Shown piece after piece: positions 27,495-36,432 of a stretch of DNA of 64,000 bases; within the stretch, counting starts at the first letter, position 1, and the number at the start of each line of letters is the position of its first letter. Location: positions 1 to 64,000 of the forward strand of contig DASTWL010000042.1 in NCBI GenBank assembly GCA_035765895.1, given 5' to 3'. The notes below the pieces were generated by a model, which saw only the letters and a program-made list of their open reading frames with translations, had not been told where the DNA came from and ran no database searches. Made by a program: the position numbers and the translations under genes. Origin of the DNA: Verrucomicrobiia bacterium (lineage in GTDB: Bacteria > Verrucomicrobiota > Verrucomicrobiia > Limisphaerales > DSYF01).

Positions 27495-28064
27495 ATGGAT
27501 GCAATTCAAGTCATGGAGCTGACGGATGCCTTCCCCACCGGTCTCGCCGCAGTGAAGCCGGAGTTGAAGGTGTTGCTCGTGTATCAAGATTTCGAGATGG
27601 GGGTGCAGGGCAAGCAGGTCTTTGACCTCATTGCCCGGGAGGCGGGGAACGAATGCGCGGCGCGATTGACCGTCTGGCGGTTCGACTTCTTCCATTCACC
27701 CCAGTTGACGGTTGCAGCCAGTCAACAGGCGGAGGAAGCGGACGTCATCATCTTCGCGCCGCGCGACCCCAACTGGCTTCCCCCACAAATCAAGGCGTGG
27801 CTGGAACGCTGGCCACAGCGCCGGAAGCATCACACCGGGGCGCTTATTGGCGTCTTCCACCCGGCCGTCGGAGCACAGGCGCGCTCGTCGGATGTCGCCC
27901 TCTTGCTGCTCCGCGCCGCCAGCCGGGCCGAGATGGATTTCTTCTTCCGCGCTGAAACCCCGACGCCAACCGGCTTGGAATTGCCGCGCCCGGCCCATTC
28001 GGAACCGTTCACCATCACCCGGACCGCGCGGCCGCAGTATCGCAACTGGGGCGTCAACGAATGA
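27495..28064 (+). CDS. Uncharacterised flavodoxin-fold-like protein
   Basis: 189 residues. The core begins with a hydrophobic strand (LKVLLVYQDFE) and later has a second strand followed by PRDP (ADVIIFAPRDP), a pattern like a flavodoxin or FMN-reductase fold, but no diagnostic FMN motif is clear. The start at ATG 27495 agrees with the candidate promoter; an upstream in-frame start is weaker. The next gene starts inside its stop (ATGA), so the pair is coupled. Its position after the two-component genes suggests a target or accessory role. Function unknown. Confidence 0.6.
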   Translation: MDAIQVMELTDAFPTGLAAVKPELKVLLVYQDFEMGVQGKQVFDLIAREAGNECAARLTVWRFDFFHSPQLTVAASQQAEEADVIIFAPRDPNWLPPQIKAWLERWPQRRKHHTGALIGVFHPAVGAQARSSDVALLLLRAASRAEMDFFFRAETPTPTGLELPRPAHSEPFTITRTARPQYRNWGVNE

Positions 28065-28300
28065 TTTCAACTATGGCAACGACAAATAGCAATACGACCA
28101 CGCAAATCGCCGACAACGAAACCATCGCGCGCGCCGCTTATCTGGAATGGATCAAGGCGGGCAAACCGACGGGCCGGGATTTGGAGTTCTGGCTCAAGGC
28201 CGAGGAGAAGGTCCGTCACAGCACCACGGCCCGGCCGCTCCCGCCCCGGAAAGACGGCGGAACCACCAGCCGAACCGCCCTGTCGCGCTCGAAGAAATGA
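28061..28300 (+). CDS. DUF2934-type small protein
   Basis: 79 residues. The segment IARAAYLEWIKAGKPTGRDL, followed by EFWLKAEE, matches the short helical DUF2934 motif (A-Y-x-x-W...G-x-P-x-G-R-D-x-x-x-W-x-x-A-E). The C-terminus is basic. DUF2934 proteins are small, often stress-associated and of unknown function. Coupled by a 4-nt overlap to the upstream gene. Confidence 0.75.
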   Translation: MISTMATTNSNTTTQIADNETIARAAYLEWIKAGKPTGRDLEFWLKAEEKVRHSTTARPLPPRKDGGTTSRTALSRSKK

Positions 28301-28391
28301 GCCGCCCCGCCACTGCGTCGGATGCCGTCAGCGGAGTTCACTACGGCAGGGCCGCCGCGAACCGGGGCGTAAAACCAGACAGGAGCGCCAA

Positions 28392-28640
28392 GTGAACGGC
28401 GAACAGGCCGGCGGAGGGCCGGTGGAATGGCGTCAGCCAGGCAACGGTCGCGGCGCACCCAATTTGCCGTCCTGTCGCGCCAAACCGGCGGGCTTTGGCG
28501 ATTACGTGGACTGCTTGGCGGCCCGGCCGGAGCGATGCCTGTTCGCCCTCGCGTTCGGGGAAGGTTACCTCTGCCAGCATCCTGCGCGACGCGACATCGT
28601 GGCGCGCACCCGTGATCGTTCACCGCCGGAAAGATTGTGA
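28392..28640 (+). CDS. Small cysteine-containing protein
   Basis: 82 residues starting at GTG 28392 with a good Shine-Dalgarno (AGGAG, 6-7 nt spacing). The second half has spaced cysteines in the context DYVDCLAARPERCLFALAFG, then EGYLCQHPAR, reminiscent of small redox or metal-binding proteins. No family is recognised. It lies on the same strand after the DUF2934 gene with a 91-nt gap. Confidence 0.45.
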   Translation: MNGEQAGGGPVEWRQPGNGRGAPNLPSCRAKPAGFGDYVDCLAARPERCLFALAFGEGYLCQHPARRDIVARTRDRSPPERL

Positions 28641-28657
28641 CAGCCGTCCGATCTGGT

Positions 28658-29299
28658 TCACGCGCCGCGCACCCAGACATCCGCGTGCAGCAATCCCCAT
28701 TCGGCCAGTTTCCGCCGCGTCAGGAAAAATCCGGCAGCGCTCAAGAATTCATCCGGCGGGATCAACTGCCGCGCCGGCAGCGCCGTGGCCCAGCGGAAAA
28801 AGGCATACGCCGATGCCAGAATCAGCCGCGCCCGCCCGCGTTGCCAGCCGCGCGCCGGCACGTTGAAATCGGCAATCAGCCAGTGCGCACCGGGCGCCGC
28901 CCGCCGCGCGAGCGCGGCCACCACCGGTCCGAGCTGGGCCGCGGGGAAGCAGTCGAGAAAGAAATTTGTCACGATCAGATCGAACAATCCGTCGCCGCCG
29001 GACCATTCGGGCAGATGCGCCTGCACGAATTCAATCGCCTCCGGCCGGCCGCCCGCCGCGCGCCAGCGGGTTTCGGCCACGCGCAACATGCCGCCGCTGG
29101 CATCCACGCACGTGATGGTGGCCTGCGGAAAACGGCGGGCGCAAACCTCCAGGAAGCGGCCATGCCCCTCGCCCACCAGCAAAATGCGCCGGGGTTCGGG
29201 AATCTCCGCCAGCCACGCCACGCGGCAGCGTTGCAGTTTGCCGCCCGCGAGGAGCCATTCCATGGCGCGATAAAATGGGGCCAGCCGGTCGAAGCTCAT
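28658..29299 (-). CDS. Class I SAM-dependent methyltransferase
   Basis: 213 residues. The Rossmann-like core has ILLVGEGHGRFLE (motif I variant), ITCVDASGGML (motif II, acidic end of strand 2) and LFDLIVTNFFLDCF (motif IV). The substrate is unknown; it resembles the UbiE/Methyltransf_25 group. The ATG at 29299 overlaps the stop of the upstream membrane protein (ATGA), so it is the last gene of the ClC operon. Confidence 0.82.
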   Translation of the reverse strand: MSFDRLAPFYRAMEWLLAGGKLQRCRVAWLAEIPEPRRILLVGEGHGRFLEVCARRFPQATITCVDASGGMLRVAETRWRAAGGRPEAIEFVQAHLPEWSGGDGLFDLIVTNFFLDCFPAAQLGPVVAALARRAAPGAHWLIADFNVPARGWQRGRARLILASAYAFFRWATALPARQLIPPDEFLSAAGFFLTRRKLAEWGLLHADVWVRGA

Positions 29300-29670
29300 T
29301 TGGCCGCCACCACCGGGCGCAGACGCCACCAGCCCGCGGCAAACACGGCGCCCACCGTGTAAGCCACCACGTCGAGCGGGTCGCCCACCGTTCGCATGAT
29401 ATGCGGCCCGATGCCCTCGAACAGGATGGACCAGACCACGAGGTGAAAAACAATTTCACTGAGGCGCGGAGGCTCGTCGTGATCGCGCAGATGGAGCCAG
29501 CGCTGCAGTTGCAGCAACACGGGCAAGGCGCACGGAATCAGCAGCAGATCGTCGAACTGTCCGGACAGAAAGGCCGAATGCGCGCGGGGCGCAACGACCC
29601 AGCGGTTGAGGGCGTAGAGGGCGCACCCCGCCAGGCAAAGCGGATCCCGCCAGTAACCAAACCGTTTCAC
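29296..29670 (-). CDS. Small integral membrane protein, unknown function
   Basis: 124 residues with about three hydrophobic helices (LCLAGCALYAL, LLLIPCALPVLLQL, IVFHLVVWSILFEGI and a last AYTVGAVFAAGWW). Start assigned to GTG 29670, which overlaps the stop of a 24-codon ORF (GTGA). Longer forms would run into the ClC gene. Possible VanZ-like topology, not certain. Confidence 0.6.
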   Translation of the reverse strand: MKRFGYWRDPLCLAGCALYALNRWVVAPRAHSAFLSGQFDDLLLIPCALPVLLQLQRWLHLRDHDEPPRLSEIVFHLVVWSILFEGIGPHIMRTVGDPLDVVAYTVGAVFAAGWWRLRPVVAAK

Positions 29671-29741
29671 AGCAGGCCGAGAATCACAATGCCCGTGGCA
29701 GCCGCCAGGGCCAGTTTCAAGAAGCCAATGATCATCGTCAT
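29667..29741 (-). CDS. 24-residue single-helix membrane peptide
   Basis: ATG 29741 to TGA 29667-29669 encodes 24 residues. After MT the chain is almost wholly hydrophobic (IIGFLKLALAAATGIVILGL), with one Lys, and is predicted to form one membrane helix. It lies 35 nt after the ClC stop, and its stop overlaps the GTG of the next gene. It may be a small subunit or simply a coupling leader ORF. No clear Shine-Dalgarno. Confidence 0.4.
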   Translation of the reverse strand: MTMIIGFLKLALAAATGIVILGLL

Positions 29742-29776
29742 AAAGAATTAAATGACAGGCCAAACGCCGGAAATAC

Positions 29777-31507
29777 TCAAAAATCGGCCGGATTCTCCGC
29801 CGCCGCCTGCTGCGCCCGCAGCAGATCGTGAATGGTAAGCAGGCCAAAACCGCCTTCCGGGCCGACCCCGCGGACCACCAGCGCGCCGGTCGGCGATTCC
29901 AGCAGGTCATTCTGAATGTCGCTCAGGTGCGCATCCGGCTCGACCACCACCACCGGCTGCAACCGGGGTTCGCGTTTGCCATTGAAGGCCAGTTCCGCCT
30001 CTTCCCGTTCCAGCATGCCCAGCGGCGCGCCGTCGCGAATCACCGGATAACGGGCATACGGATGCTTCGCCAGCACGGCCCGGACTTCCTTCTCCTCGAG
30101 CGTCGGCAACACCACCGGCCGCGGATTGGCGAGCGCGCGCACCGGCTGTTCCTGCCACGCGCGGAGATTGTCCAGCGGCCGGAGGCGTTCGACGTCGTGG
30201 CCGTCCTGCTCCAGCAGTTCGTCGTAGAAACTTTGCTTCAGAAAGGAGCGCGTGATGGCCTGGCTGATGAGCGCGGTCAGCATCAACGGCGGCACGATGG
30301 CGAACTGGTGCGTCATCTCAAACACGATCAAAATGCTCGTCACCGGCGCACGCACCACGGCACCCAGCGTGGCGCTCATGCCGACCACCGCGAGCATGAC
30401 CACGTCGTTCGGCGTCAACGGCAGCACGTAATTGGCGCCGCCCGCCACGAGCACGCCCGCCATGGCGCCAAAAAACAGCGTGGGCGAAAAGATGCCGCCG
30501 CAACCGCCCGTGCCGTAGCACGCCACGGTGGCGAATAATTTTGCGGTCAACAGCATGGCGGCCGTGCCCCAAAACATCTTGCCCGCCAGCGCATCGCTCA
30601 AATCACCGTAACCCAGGGCAAACACGCCGACGCGGCCCGTGTGCCAGAACACGGCCAGCCCGAGCGCCCAGCAAATCAACGCCCCCACCGCCGGGCGCAT
30701 CCACATGGGAACCTGCTGCCACTGGCGGCAGCTCAACCGCAGGCCCATGGACCATTTTTGAAAGAAGACACCCGCCAGGCTGGCCACCGCCGCCACCAGC
30801 GGGATCAACACATACGCCTGCCAGTTGGCCTCGCCCAGCGGCGCCAGCGCAAACGCCGGCTGTGGCCCGAGGATGCCGTGCGCAACCAGCGCCCCGAGCA
30901 CGCCCGCAAACAGCACCGAACCCAGCAGCCGGCTGTTCAAATCGCCAATCAGCTCCTCCAGCACAAACGTCACCGCCGCCAATGGCGTGTTGAAGGCCGC
31001 TGCCAAACCCGCCGCCGCGCCCGTGGCCGCGCCCAACCGGCGCCGCTGCTTCGGTTCGCCGAGCAGGCCGGTCAAATTGGAGCCCACGCCCCCCGCCATC
31101 TGCACGCTTGGACCTTCACGCCCCATGCTGCTGCCGCCGCCGATTTGCAGCGCGCCCGCAAGGAACTTCACCCAGACCACCCGCAGTTTGACGTAGCCAA
31201 AATCCTTCCACAGTGCGGCCTTCAATTGCGGAATGCCGCTGCCCGCGGCCTCCCGGCAGAACGAACTCATCAACCAGCCCGCGGCCAGCGACGTGACGAC
31301 GATCAACACAAAGCTGCCGACCGCAAAAGGCGCGACCCCCTGCTTGGACAACGGCACCAAGCCGCCCTGGTAAATGCCGTTCATGGCCATCTGGAAGAGC
31401 ACCGCCAGGAATCCGGCGCCAAGGCCGGCGACCGCAGTGAGCACTGGGGTCCGGGCCCGCCGGGGAAGGCGGGCAACAAGCGAGGGCAGGAACTGGACTG
31501 CTTTCAT
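29777..31507 (-). CDS. ClC-family chloride channel/antiporter with C-terminal CBS domains
   Basis: 576 residues. ClC signatures are present: GSGIPQLKA, GREGPSVQ with the external gating Glu, and GGIFSPTLFFGA. VLEELI holds a Glu at the place of the internal proton Glu, which favours H+/Cl- exchange over channel function. A cytoplasmic region of about 130 residues follows with two CBS motifs (KHPYARYPVIRDGAPLGML, then GALVVRG). First gene of an operon with the 24-residue peptide, the small membrane protein and the methyltransferase. ATG 31507 used. Confidence 0.93.
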   Translation of the reverse strand: MKAVQFLPSLVARLPRRARTPVLTAVAGLGAGFLAVLFQMAMNGIYQGGLVPLSKQGVAPFAVGSFVLIVVTSLAAGWLMSSFCREAAGSGIPQLKAALWKDFGYVKLRVVWVKFLAGALQIGGGSSMGREGPSVQMAGGVGSNLTGLLGEPKQRRRLGAATGAAAGLAAAFNTPLAAVTFVLEELIGDLNSRLLGSVLFAGVLGALVAHGILGPQPAFALAPLGEANWQAYVLIPLVAAVASLAGVFFQKWSMGLRLSCRQWQQVPMWMRPAVGALICWALGLAVFWHTGRVGVFALGYGDLSDALAGKMFWGTAAMLLTAKLFATVACYGTGGCGGIFSPTLFFGAMAGVLVAGGANYVLPLTPNDVVMLAVVGMSATLGAVVRAPVTSILIVFEMTHQFAIVPPLMLTALISQAITRSFLKQSFYDELLEQDGHDVERLRPLDNLRAWQEQPVRALANPRPVVLPTLEEKEVRAVLAKHPYARYPVIRDGAPLGMLEREEAELAFNGKREPRLQPVVVVEPDAHLSDIQNDLLESPTGALVVRGVGPEGGFGLLTIHDLLRAQQAAAENPADF

Positions 31508-31730
31508 CAAACGTCAACCCCTCGCCCCACCGTGAGCAGGTTCATTGTCGTAAAAACAGAAGGTGGTCGGAACATCCGCAGCACAGTCAACGCAAACCAT
31601 GTGTGATGGTGCGTCGAAAGACAGCGCGATTCAAGATTGGAGTTCCCGCCGCGGCTCGCTTCGGGGGACAAATCGACCAAAGCAGAATCTTTTTTTTGGC
31701 TATCCAACCACGTCACGATAAACTGCGAAC

Positions 31731-32969
31731 GTGCCGCTGCTGACCAGTTTGCTTTGTCTGATCGTTTCCGCCCGGCTGCTTGGGGGTTTGTTTGCGAAAT
31801 ACAAACAGCCCTCCATCGTCGGTGAAATGATTGCCGGCGTATTACTGGGCCCCGCCGTATTCAACGTCGTTCATGCGACCCCTCCGCTTCAGGGCATTTC
31901 GGATCTCGCTGTGTTCCTGGTCGTCTTGTCGGCTGGTTTGGAAATGAACTTCAAGGATGTCATCAAGGCGATGTCCGGCAAGGGGCTCGTCGTCGCGTTG
32001 CTGGGATTCGTGATTCCGCTTTCGGCGGGCCTCGGCATCGGCGTGTTGTTCAAGCTGGATGTAACCCGAACGGTTTTTCTGGGCCTTTGCATTTCCATCA
32101 CCGCCCTGCCCGTGGCGGTGCGCATTTTGGACAGTTTCAAGATGCTCAATTCGGAAATTGCACGTTATGCCGTTGTCACGGCGATCATCAACGACGTGGC
32201 CGCCCTGCTGGTGCTTGGAGTGATCCTCGGCCTGCCCCGGGCTGGCAGTGCCTTGGACGTGGCAAAAGGGGTGCTGTTCACAGGAGGCAAGCTGGTGATA
32301 TTCGCGACGCTCGTTTGGGCATTTGGCAGCCTCCTGGCGTGGGTGGAGCGCAAGGGCATCGCGGTTCACCGGGTGCCCGAACGGCTCGTCGCCATCTTCG
32401 GGGCCGAAGCGTTGTTTGGCATCGTTGTGCTGCTGGTGCTTGTGTTCGCCTCCGTCAGCGAGATGCTCGGGTTTCACTTCGTGATTGGCGCGTTCTTCGG
32501 CGCGCTGCTGATCAACAAGGATCTATTCCTGGCATCACGCTACTCGGAGCTGGAAAAGACTTTGAATTCGGTGACGGGAGGATTTCTTGCGCCGGTGTTC
32601 TTCGCCTATCTCGGCCTGGAGTTCAACATCACGAAGATGAACTCGCCCGAGTTTGTCATCGCGGTTTTTGCCGTTTCCGTCGGAGCCAAAATTCTGGCTG
32701 GCTGGCTGGGCGGGCGCTTGATCCGGCTTTCCAACGTGGATTCCCTCGGCATCGGCATCATTTTGAACGGCCGCGGCGTGATGGAACTGGTCATCGCCAG
32801 CATTGCCTTCCAGCACGGCCTCATTGGCGAGGGACTGTTTTCAACCCTGATCCTGATGGGCGTGGTGACCACCATTCTGACGCCGGTGCTGTTCCGCAAG
32901 TTCGTCCTGCCGCACGTTGCCCCGGTGAACGGGACCGCACAGGCGCAAGCCGCCACGCCCTTGGGCTGA
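31731..32969 (+). CDS. Cation:proton antiporter, CPA2/KefB-type
   Basis: 412 residues and about 12 membrane helices, without a C-terminal RCK/TrkA-N domain. Monovalent cation/H+ exchange is expected. Family motifs include QPSIVGEMIAGVLLGP in helix 2, and IINDVAALLVLG with the Asp of the exchange site. Start is GTG 31731 with a GATAAA -10-like box 8 nt upstream. Divergent from the ClC gene over a 220-nt shared region. Confidence 0.88.
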   Translation: MPLLTSLLCLIVSARLLGGLFAKYKQPSIVGEMIAGVLLGPAVFNVVHATPPLQGISDLAVFLVVLSAGLEMNFKDVIKAMSGKGLVVALLGFVIPLSAGLGIGVLFKLDVTRTVFLGLCISITALPVAVRILDSFKMLNSEIARYAVVTAIINDVAALLVLGVILGLPRAGSALDVAKGVLFTGGKLVIFATLVWAFGSLLAWVERKGIAVHRVPERLVAIFGAEALFGIVVLLVLVFASVSEMLGFHFVIGAFFGALLINKDLFLASRYSELEKTLNSVTGGFLAPVFFAYLGLEFNITKMNSPEFVIAVFAVSVGAKILAGWLGGRLIRLSNVDSLGIGIILNGRGVMELVIASIAFQHGLIGEGLFSTLILMGVVTTILTPVLFRKFVLPHVAPVNGTAQAQAATPLG

Positions 32970-32993
32970 ACCAAGTTAAGTGTCACGGGCGCC

Positions 32994-33596
32994 TCACTTT
33001 GGGCGAATCAGCTCGAAACGGTCGCGCGTGCGGCAATACCAGTGGGGGCTGGCCATGCGCCCGATGGGGAAAAACCGGTCCAGATTCACGCGCAACGTCT
33101 GCGGGTCAATCAACCCCTCCCGCGCGTGGAGGCGCTTGATCAGGCCAATGACGAGCCGGTTGCCGCCAATTTCCACCGTGCTGTGCTCAACGCACTCCAA
33201 ACTGACGGGCGCTTCGATGAGGCGGGGCGGTTTGACCACCGATGAAGGCGCCGCGGTCAGGCCGGCGGCCGGCAGTTCACTTTCGCCGTAGGGCAGCGAT
33301 GCCGCGCAGCGGTTCATGGCTTCGGCGATGGTTTCATCGACCAGGTTCACCACGAACTCATGCGTCGCGCGAATGTTGCGGGCGGTGTCCTTGGGCGTGC
33401 CGTCATCGCGGTCACCGGGCGCGAACGCGCACAACGCCGGGTCGGCGCCGAACACGTTGAAAAAGCTGAACGGCGCGGCATTCACCACGCCAGCCGGGCT
33501 GACGGTGGTCACGAGCGCGATGGGCCGCGGCGTCACCAGCCCGGCCAGCAACGCGTAGGCGCGATGCGCGTGTTGTCCAATCAGGTCGAGTTCCAT
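32994..33596 (-). CDS. Flavin reductase-like FMN-binding protein
   Basis: 200 residues of the split-barrel flavin reductase family: PRPIALVTTVSPAGVVNAAPFSFFNVFG is the characteristic FMN site, followed by TARNIRATHEFVVNLV. It reduces flavin with NAD(P)H or serves a monooxygenase. The physiological partner is not visible. 33 nt downstream of yebC on the same strand. Confidence 0.88.
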   Translation of the reverse strand: MELDLIGQHAHRAYALLAGLVTPRPIALVTTVSPAGVVNAAPFSFFNVFGADPALCAFAPGDRDDGTPKDTARNIRATHEFVVNLVDETIAEAMNRCAASLPYGESELPAAGLTAAPSSVVKPPRLIEAPVSLECVEHSTVEIGGNRLVIGLIKRLHAREGLIDPQTLRVNLDRFFPIGRMASPHWYCRTRDRFELIRPK

Positions 33597-33629
33597 AATC
33601 GCCGCCGGGCTGCCCCGCGAAAGCCGCCG

Positions 33630-34361
33630 TTACTTCAACGCCGCCCAGACGCGGTGCACATCGTCGTGATCCTCGAATTGCTGGAGGAATTCCCCCACCT
33701 CGGCGCGCTGATCGTCGGTCAGTTCGGCGAACTGCTTCGGCACGAAGCCGATTTCGCTGGTCACCACGGTCCAGCCGTTGGCCTTGAGCCATTCCGCCAC
33801 GGCATGCACGGCGGTGCGTTCGCAGATGAACCGGGCGCCACAGGCGCTCTCCGGCAAATCGTCATTCTGCTCGTGGGTCAGTGGCTCCACCTCGTTGGCG
33901 CCGGCCTCGATGGCCGCGGCCTCGCGGTCCGCACCGGCGTCGGAGTGATGGGCCTCCACCAGCCCGACGTGGTCGAACAGGAACTTGTTCGCGCCTGCGT
34001 TGCCGAGCGTGCCGCTCTTGAACATCTTCCGCATCTCGGGCGCCGTGCGGTTCACGTTGTCGGTGTAGCACTCGATGATGACCGGCACGCCGTGCGGGGT
34101 TTTACCCTCGAACACCACGTGTTCCATGGTGAGCTTGTCATCGCCGGTGCCCGCGCCCTTTTTGATGGCGCGCTCGATGACATCCTTGGCCACGCTTTCC
34201 TTTTTCGCCTTTTCGACGGCAGTAAAGAGGCGGGCGTTCATGCCCGGGTCGGCGCCGCCCATCTTGGCGGCCACCATGATTTCCCGAACGAGTTTGCTGG
34301 TCGTGCGGCCCTTTTTGAGGCCGGCAACCAGGCGTTTGGCATGCAACCATTGACGTCCCAT
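33630..34361 (-). CDS. yebC: YebC/PmpR-family protein
   Basis: 243 residues, the normal size. Typical segments: SKLVREIMVAAKMGGADPGMNARL, KDVIERAIKKGAG, and a Glu/Asp-rich final domain (TDDQRAEVGEFLQQFEDHDDVH). YebC proteins act as DNA-binding regulators or as translation factors at proline stretches. The N-terminus starts MGRQWLHAKR in place of the common MAGHSKWANIKHRK. Confidence 0.93.
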   Translation of the reverse strand: MGRQWLHAKRLVAGLKKGRTTSKLVREIMVAAKMGGADPGMNARLFTAVEKAKKESVAKDVIERAIKKGAGTGDDKLTMEHVVFEGKTPHGVPVIIECYTDNVNRTAPEMRKMFKSGTLGNAGANKFLFDHVGLVEAHHSDAGADREAAAIEAGANEVEPLTHEQNDDLPESACGARFICERTAVHAVAEWLKANGWTVVTSEIGFVPKQFAELTDDQRAEVGEFLQQFEDHDDVHRVWAALK

Positions 34362-34415
34362 GCGGCGAAGCTACCAAAGGAGAACGCCGCCAAACAAGCC
34401 GCGAGACGGGCGGGC

Positions 34416-35798
34416 TCAGGGTTTCACGGCCAGCGGCGGTTCGCCGGTTCCCAGGTCCCGCAGGAGTTCCTGATACGTGGGATCCTGCCGCAACAACAGG
34501 TGTCCGGCCTCCCGCAGCTTGTCCACGTCCGTCCCCGGCAGAAAGAAGCTCGTGGGCAGGTTGAGGAAAAACCGCTGCTGCTTCTGGTCGCGGAAGTTGG
34601 TGAAGCTGAGAAAGACCGGATAAATCTTCACGTCCGGCGGCAGTTCGAGCCGCTCCTTCAAGTTGCGCAGGCTGTCGCGCAGATAGTCGAGCGTGTCCAG
34701 TGAGCGTTCATCGAGGGTATGGCTCGCCGCCGCCGCGGCCGTGGCCAGCGAACCCGGCGGGGTTTCGCGCCGGTCCCAGTCCCGGTCCGGCGAGGCGTAG
34801 GCATTGACGATGATGAGCACGATCTTCCGCGCCCGCAACTGGGCCAGTTCCCGGTGCCGGCCCGGACTGAGCGGAATGGATTGCACGTAATCGAGAAACG
34901 GCTGCAGGCCGAGATTATCGCTCACACCGCCGTCCACCAGGTGGATGAACGGTCGGTTCGTGGCGTCGAGGTAACTCGTGAGCACCTGCGCCCGGCGCGT
35001 CATCCGGCCGGCCTCCTGTTGCCGGGCCGCCGTGATCCAGTCGGGCAACGCACAGTCGCACGCGCCGGCAAAGTTCTTCAACGTCACCGGCGTCAGCGCC
35101 CCCGGCACCGCCGATGACGCCGCCACCGCGCTGGCCAGCGGATACTGCGCCACGTCGGAGCAGATCAAATCGAAGCAATGCTGCGTGAAGTCAAACCGCG
35201 TGCCGGTGGTGATGTCCGTGCCGTTGATGACGAGAAACGGGCTGCCGTTCGTCTGCAACGTGGCAAACGTGGCGCCGTGAAACAGCAGCCGGTCGTAATA
35301 ATCCGCCGCGAGTTCCGACCGGCCGTAGGTGGGCGACCACAGCGCGGGCCAGTGCAGCGGGTTGAGCGTTTGCAGGACCAGCGACCGCTGCACGTTGTGC
35401 TTGAGAAACGCCGGCTCGAGCACCGAGAACACCCGGTCGCCGTAAAGCCCGTAGGCCGCCGCCGTGACGCTGCCGCCGGAGACGGACGAAATCACGTCCA
35501 CCTCATCGAGCAGCGAGCGCGGTTGCGGTCCGGGCAGGCGCGTATCGTGCAACTCCTCCAACACGCCATAGGCGAACGCCGCCGCGCGCGTGCCGCCGCC
35601 CGAAAAGGCCAGCGCCACCAGCATTTCGTCCGATTGATTGGTGCGGCCGGCCGGATGAAAGTAATAGCCCGCGGAGCGATCGACGGCGGTGAGCGGGAAA
35701 TTGAGACGCCGATGCGCGCACCCGCACGCCAGCCCGGCCAGCAGCAAACTGCCAAGCACGGCACCAAGCCCGCGGCCAACGTGGTTGCCCCCATGCAT
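34416..35798 (-). CDS. Patatin-like phospholipase lipoprotein
   Basis: 460 residues with a lipoprotein signal and lipobox ACGC. Patatin core: oxyanion loop FSGGGTRAAA, nucleophile elbow SSVSGGSV (Ser replaces the first Gly of GxSxG), and catalytic Asp in LVDGGVSDN. Predicted lipid acyl hydrolase on the periplasmic or outer-membrane side. ATG 35798 gives a normal signal; a TTG 12 codons upstream is less likely. Confidence 0.88.
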   Translation of the reverse strand: MHGGNHVGRGLGAVLGSLLLAGLACGCAHRRLNFPLTAVDRSAGYYFHPAGRTNQSDEMLVALAFSGGGTRAAAFAYGVLEELHDTRLPGPQPRSLLDEVDVISSVSGGSVTAAAYGLYGDRVFSVLEPAFLKHNVQRSLVLQTLNPLHWPALWSPTYGRSELAADYYDRLLFHGATFATLQTNGSPFLVINGTDITTGTRFDFTQHCFDLICSDVAQYPLASAVAASSAVPGALTPVTLKNFAGACDCALPDWITAARQQEAGRMTRRAQVLTSYLDATNRPFIHLVDGGVSDNLGLQPFLDYVQSIPLSPGRHRELAQLRARKIVLIIVNAYASPDRDWDRRETPPGSLATAAAAASHTLDERSLDTLDYLRDSLRNLKERLELPPDVKIYPVFLSFTNFRDQKQQRFFLNLPTSFFLPGTDVDKLREAGHLLLRQDPTYQELLRDLGTGEPPLAVKP

Positions 35799-35856
35799 GC
35801 CGGCGAGTAAGCCCCGCCCGCCCGGCAAACGCAATCCCTGAAACGGCCCGCCTCCG

Positions 35857-36375
35857 TCAGCGCCGGAAGGGCATCAAGCCAAAGTGAAGCACCAGCCAGA
35901 CCGGCACGGCAAACAGCGCAATCGCTATCAGCCGGTCCCAGGTCCAGGGCAGATGTCCCGCCAGCACCGATTGAATCGGAAAAATCATGATGGCGAAATA
36001 GTTCGCAAAGCGCGAATGCCCGAGGAACGTCCCGTAACGCGGGAAACGCCGCCGCAGGCCGCACACCAGCGCCATCAACCCCAGCCCGAGCACCAGCACG
36101 GTCACCAGCAGATTCACCGGCAGCATGGCCCCCAGTTCCACCCGCGGCACGGCCGCGCCCCGCAGCTTGAGGTGCGGATACAGCCATTGAAAGCCCGCCC
36201 AAAGGAAACTGAAGCCGGTTTGCAGCGCGGTTTGGAAATTCGCCCGGTCGGACGTCAGCTCGTTCAACAACAGCCCGAAGTAAAGCGGCACGATGCCCCA
36301 GATCAGCGCGCTGTGTTCAAAGGGCGTCCGCACCAGCTCCAGGAAAATGTTACCGTAATGGACCAGAATTTGCAC
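35857..36375 (-). CDS. Integral membrane protein, unknown function
   Basis: 172 residues from GTG 36375 with four or five hydrophobic helices (ALIWGIVPLYFGLLL, LLVTVLVLGLGLMALVCGL, YFAIMIFPIQSVLAG, LIAIALFAVPVWLVLHFG). No conserved motif recognised. It sits between the hybrid kinase and the patatin gene on the same strand, about 57 nt from each. Confidence 0.65.
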   Translation of the reverse strand: MQILVHYGNIFLELVRTPFEHSALIWGIVPLYFGLLLNELTSDRANFQTALQTGFSFLWAGFQWLYPHLKLRGAAVPRVELGAMLPVNLLVTVLVLGLGLMALVCGLRRRFPRYGTFLGHSRFANYFAIMIFPIQSVLAGHLPWTWDRLIAIALFAVPVWLVLHFGLMPFRR

Positions 36376-36432
36376 CGGGGCCGGATGCTAGAAGGCTGCC
36401 CGGCCGCCGTCCAGCCGGCGGCGGGCGCCGGG

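Noticed and set aside
34416-35798. Patatin gene as inactive because the elbow is SVSGG instead of GxSxG
   Set aside because: The SSVSGGS form is common in patatin-like lipoproteins and the oxyanion loop and DGG Asp are intact, so loss of activity is not supported.
36404-36424. Terminator after the hybrid kinase
   Set aside because: GCCGCCG/CGGCGGC forms a stem, but no T tract follows on either strand.
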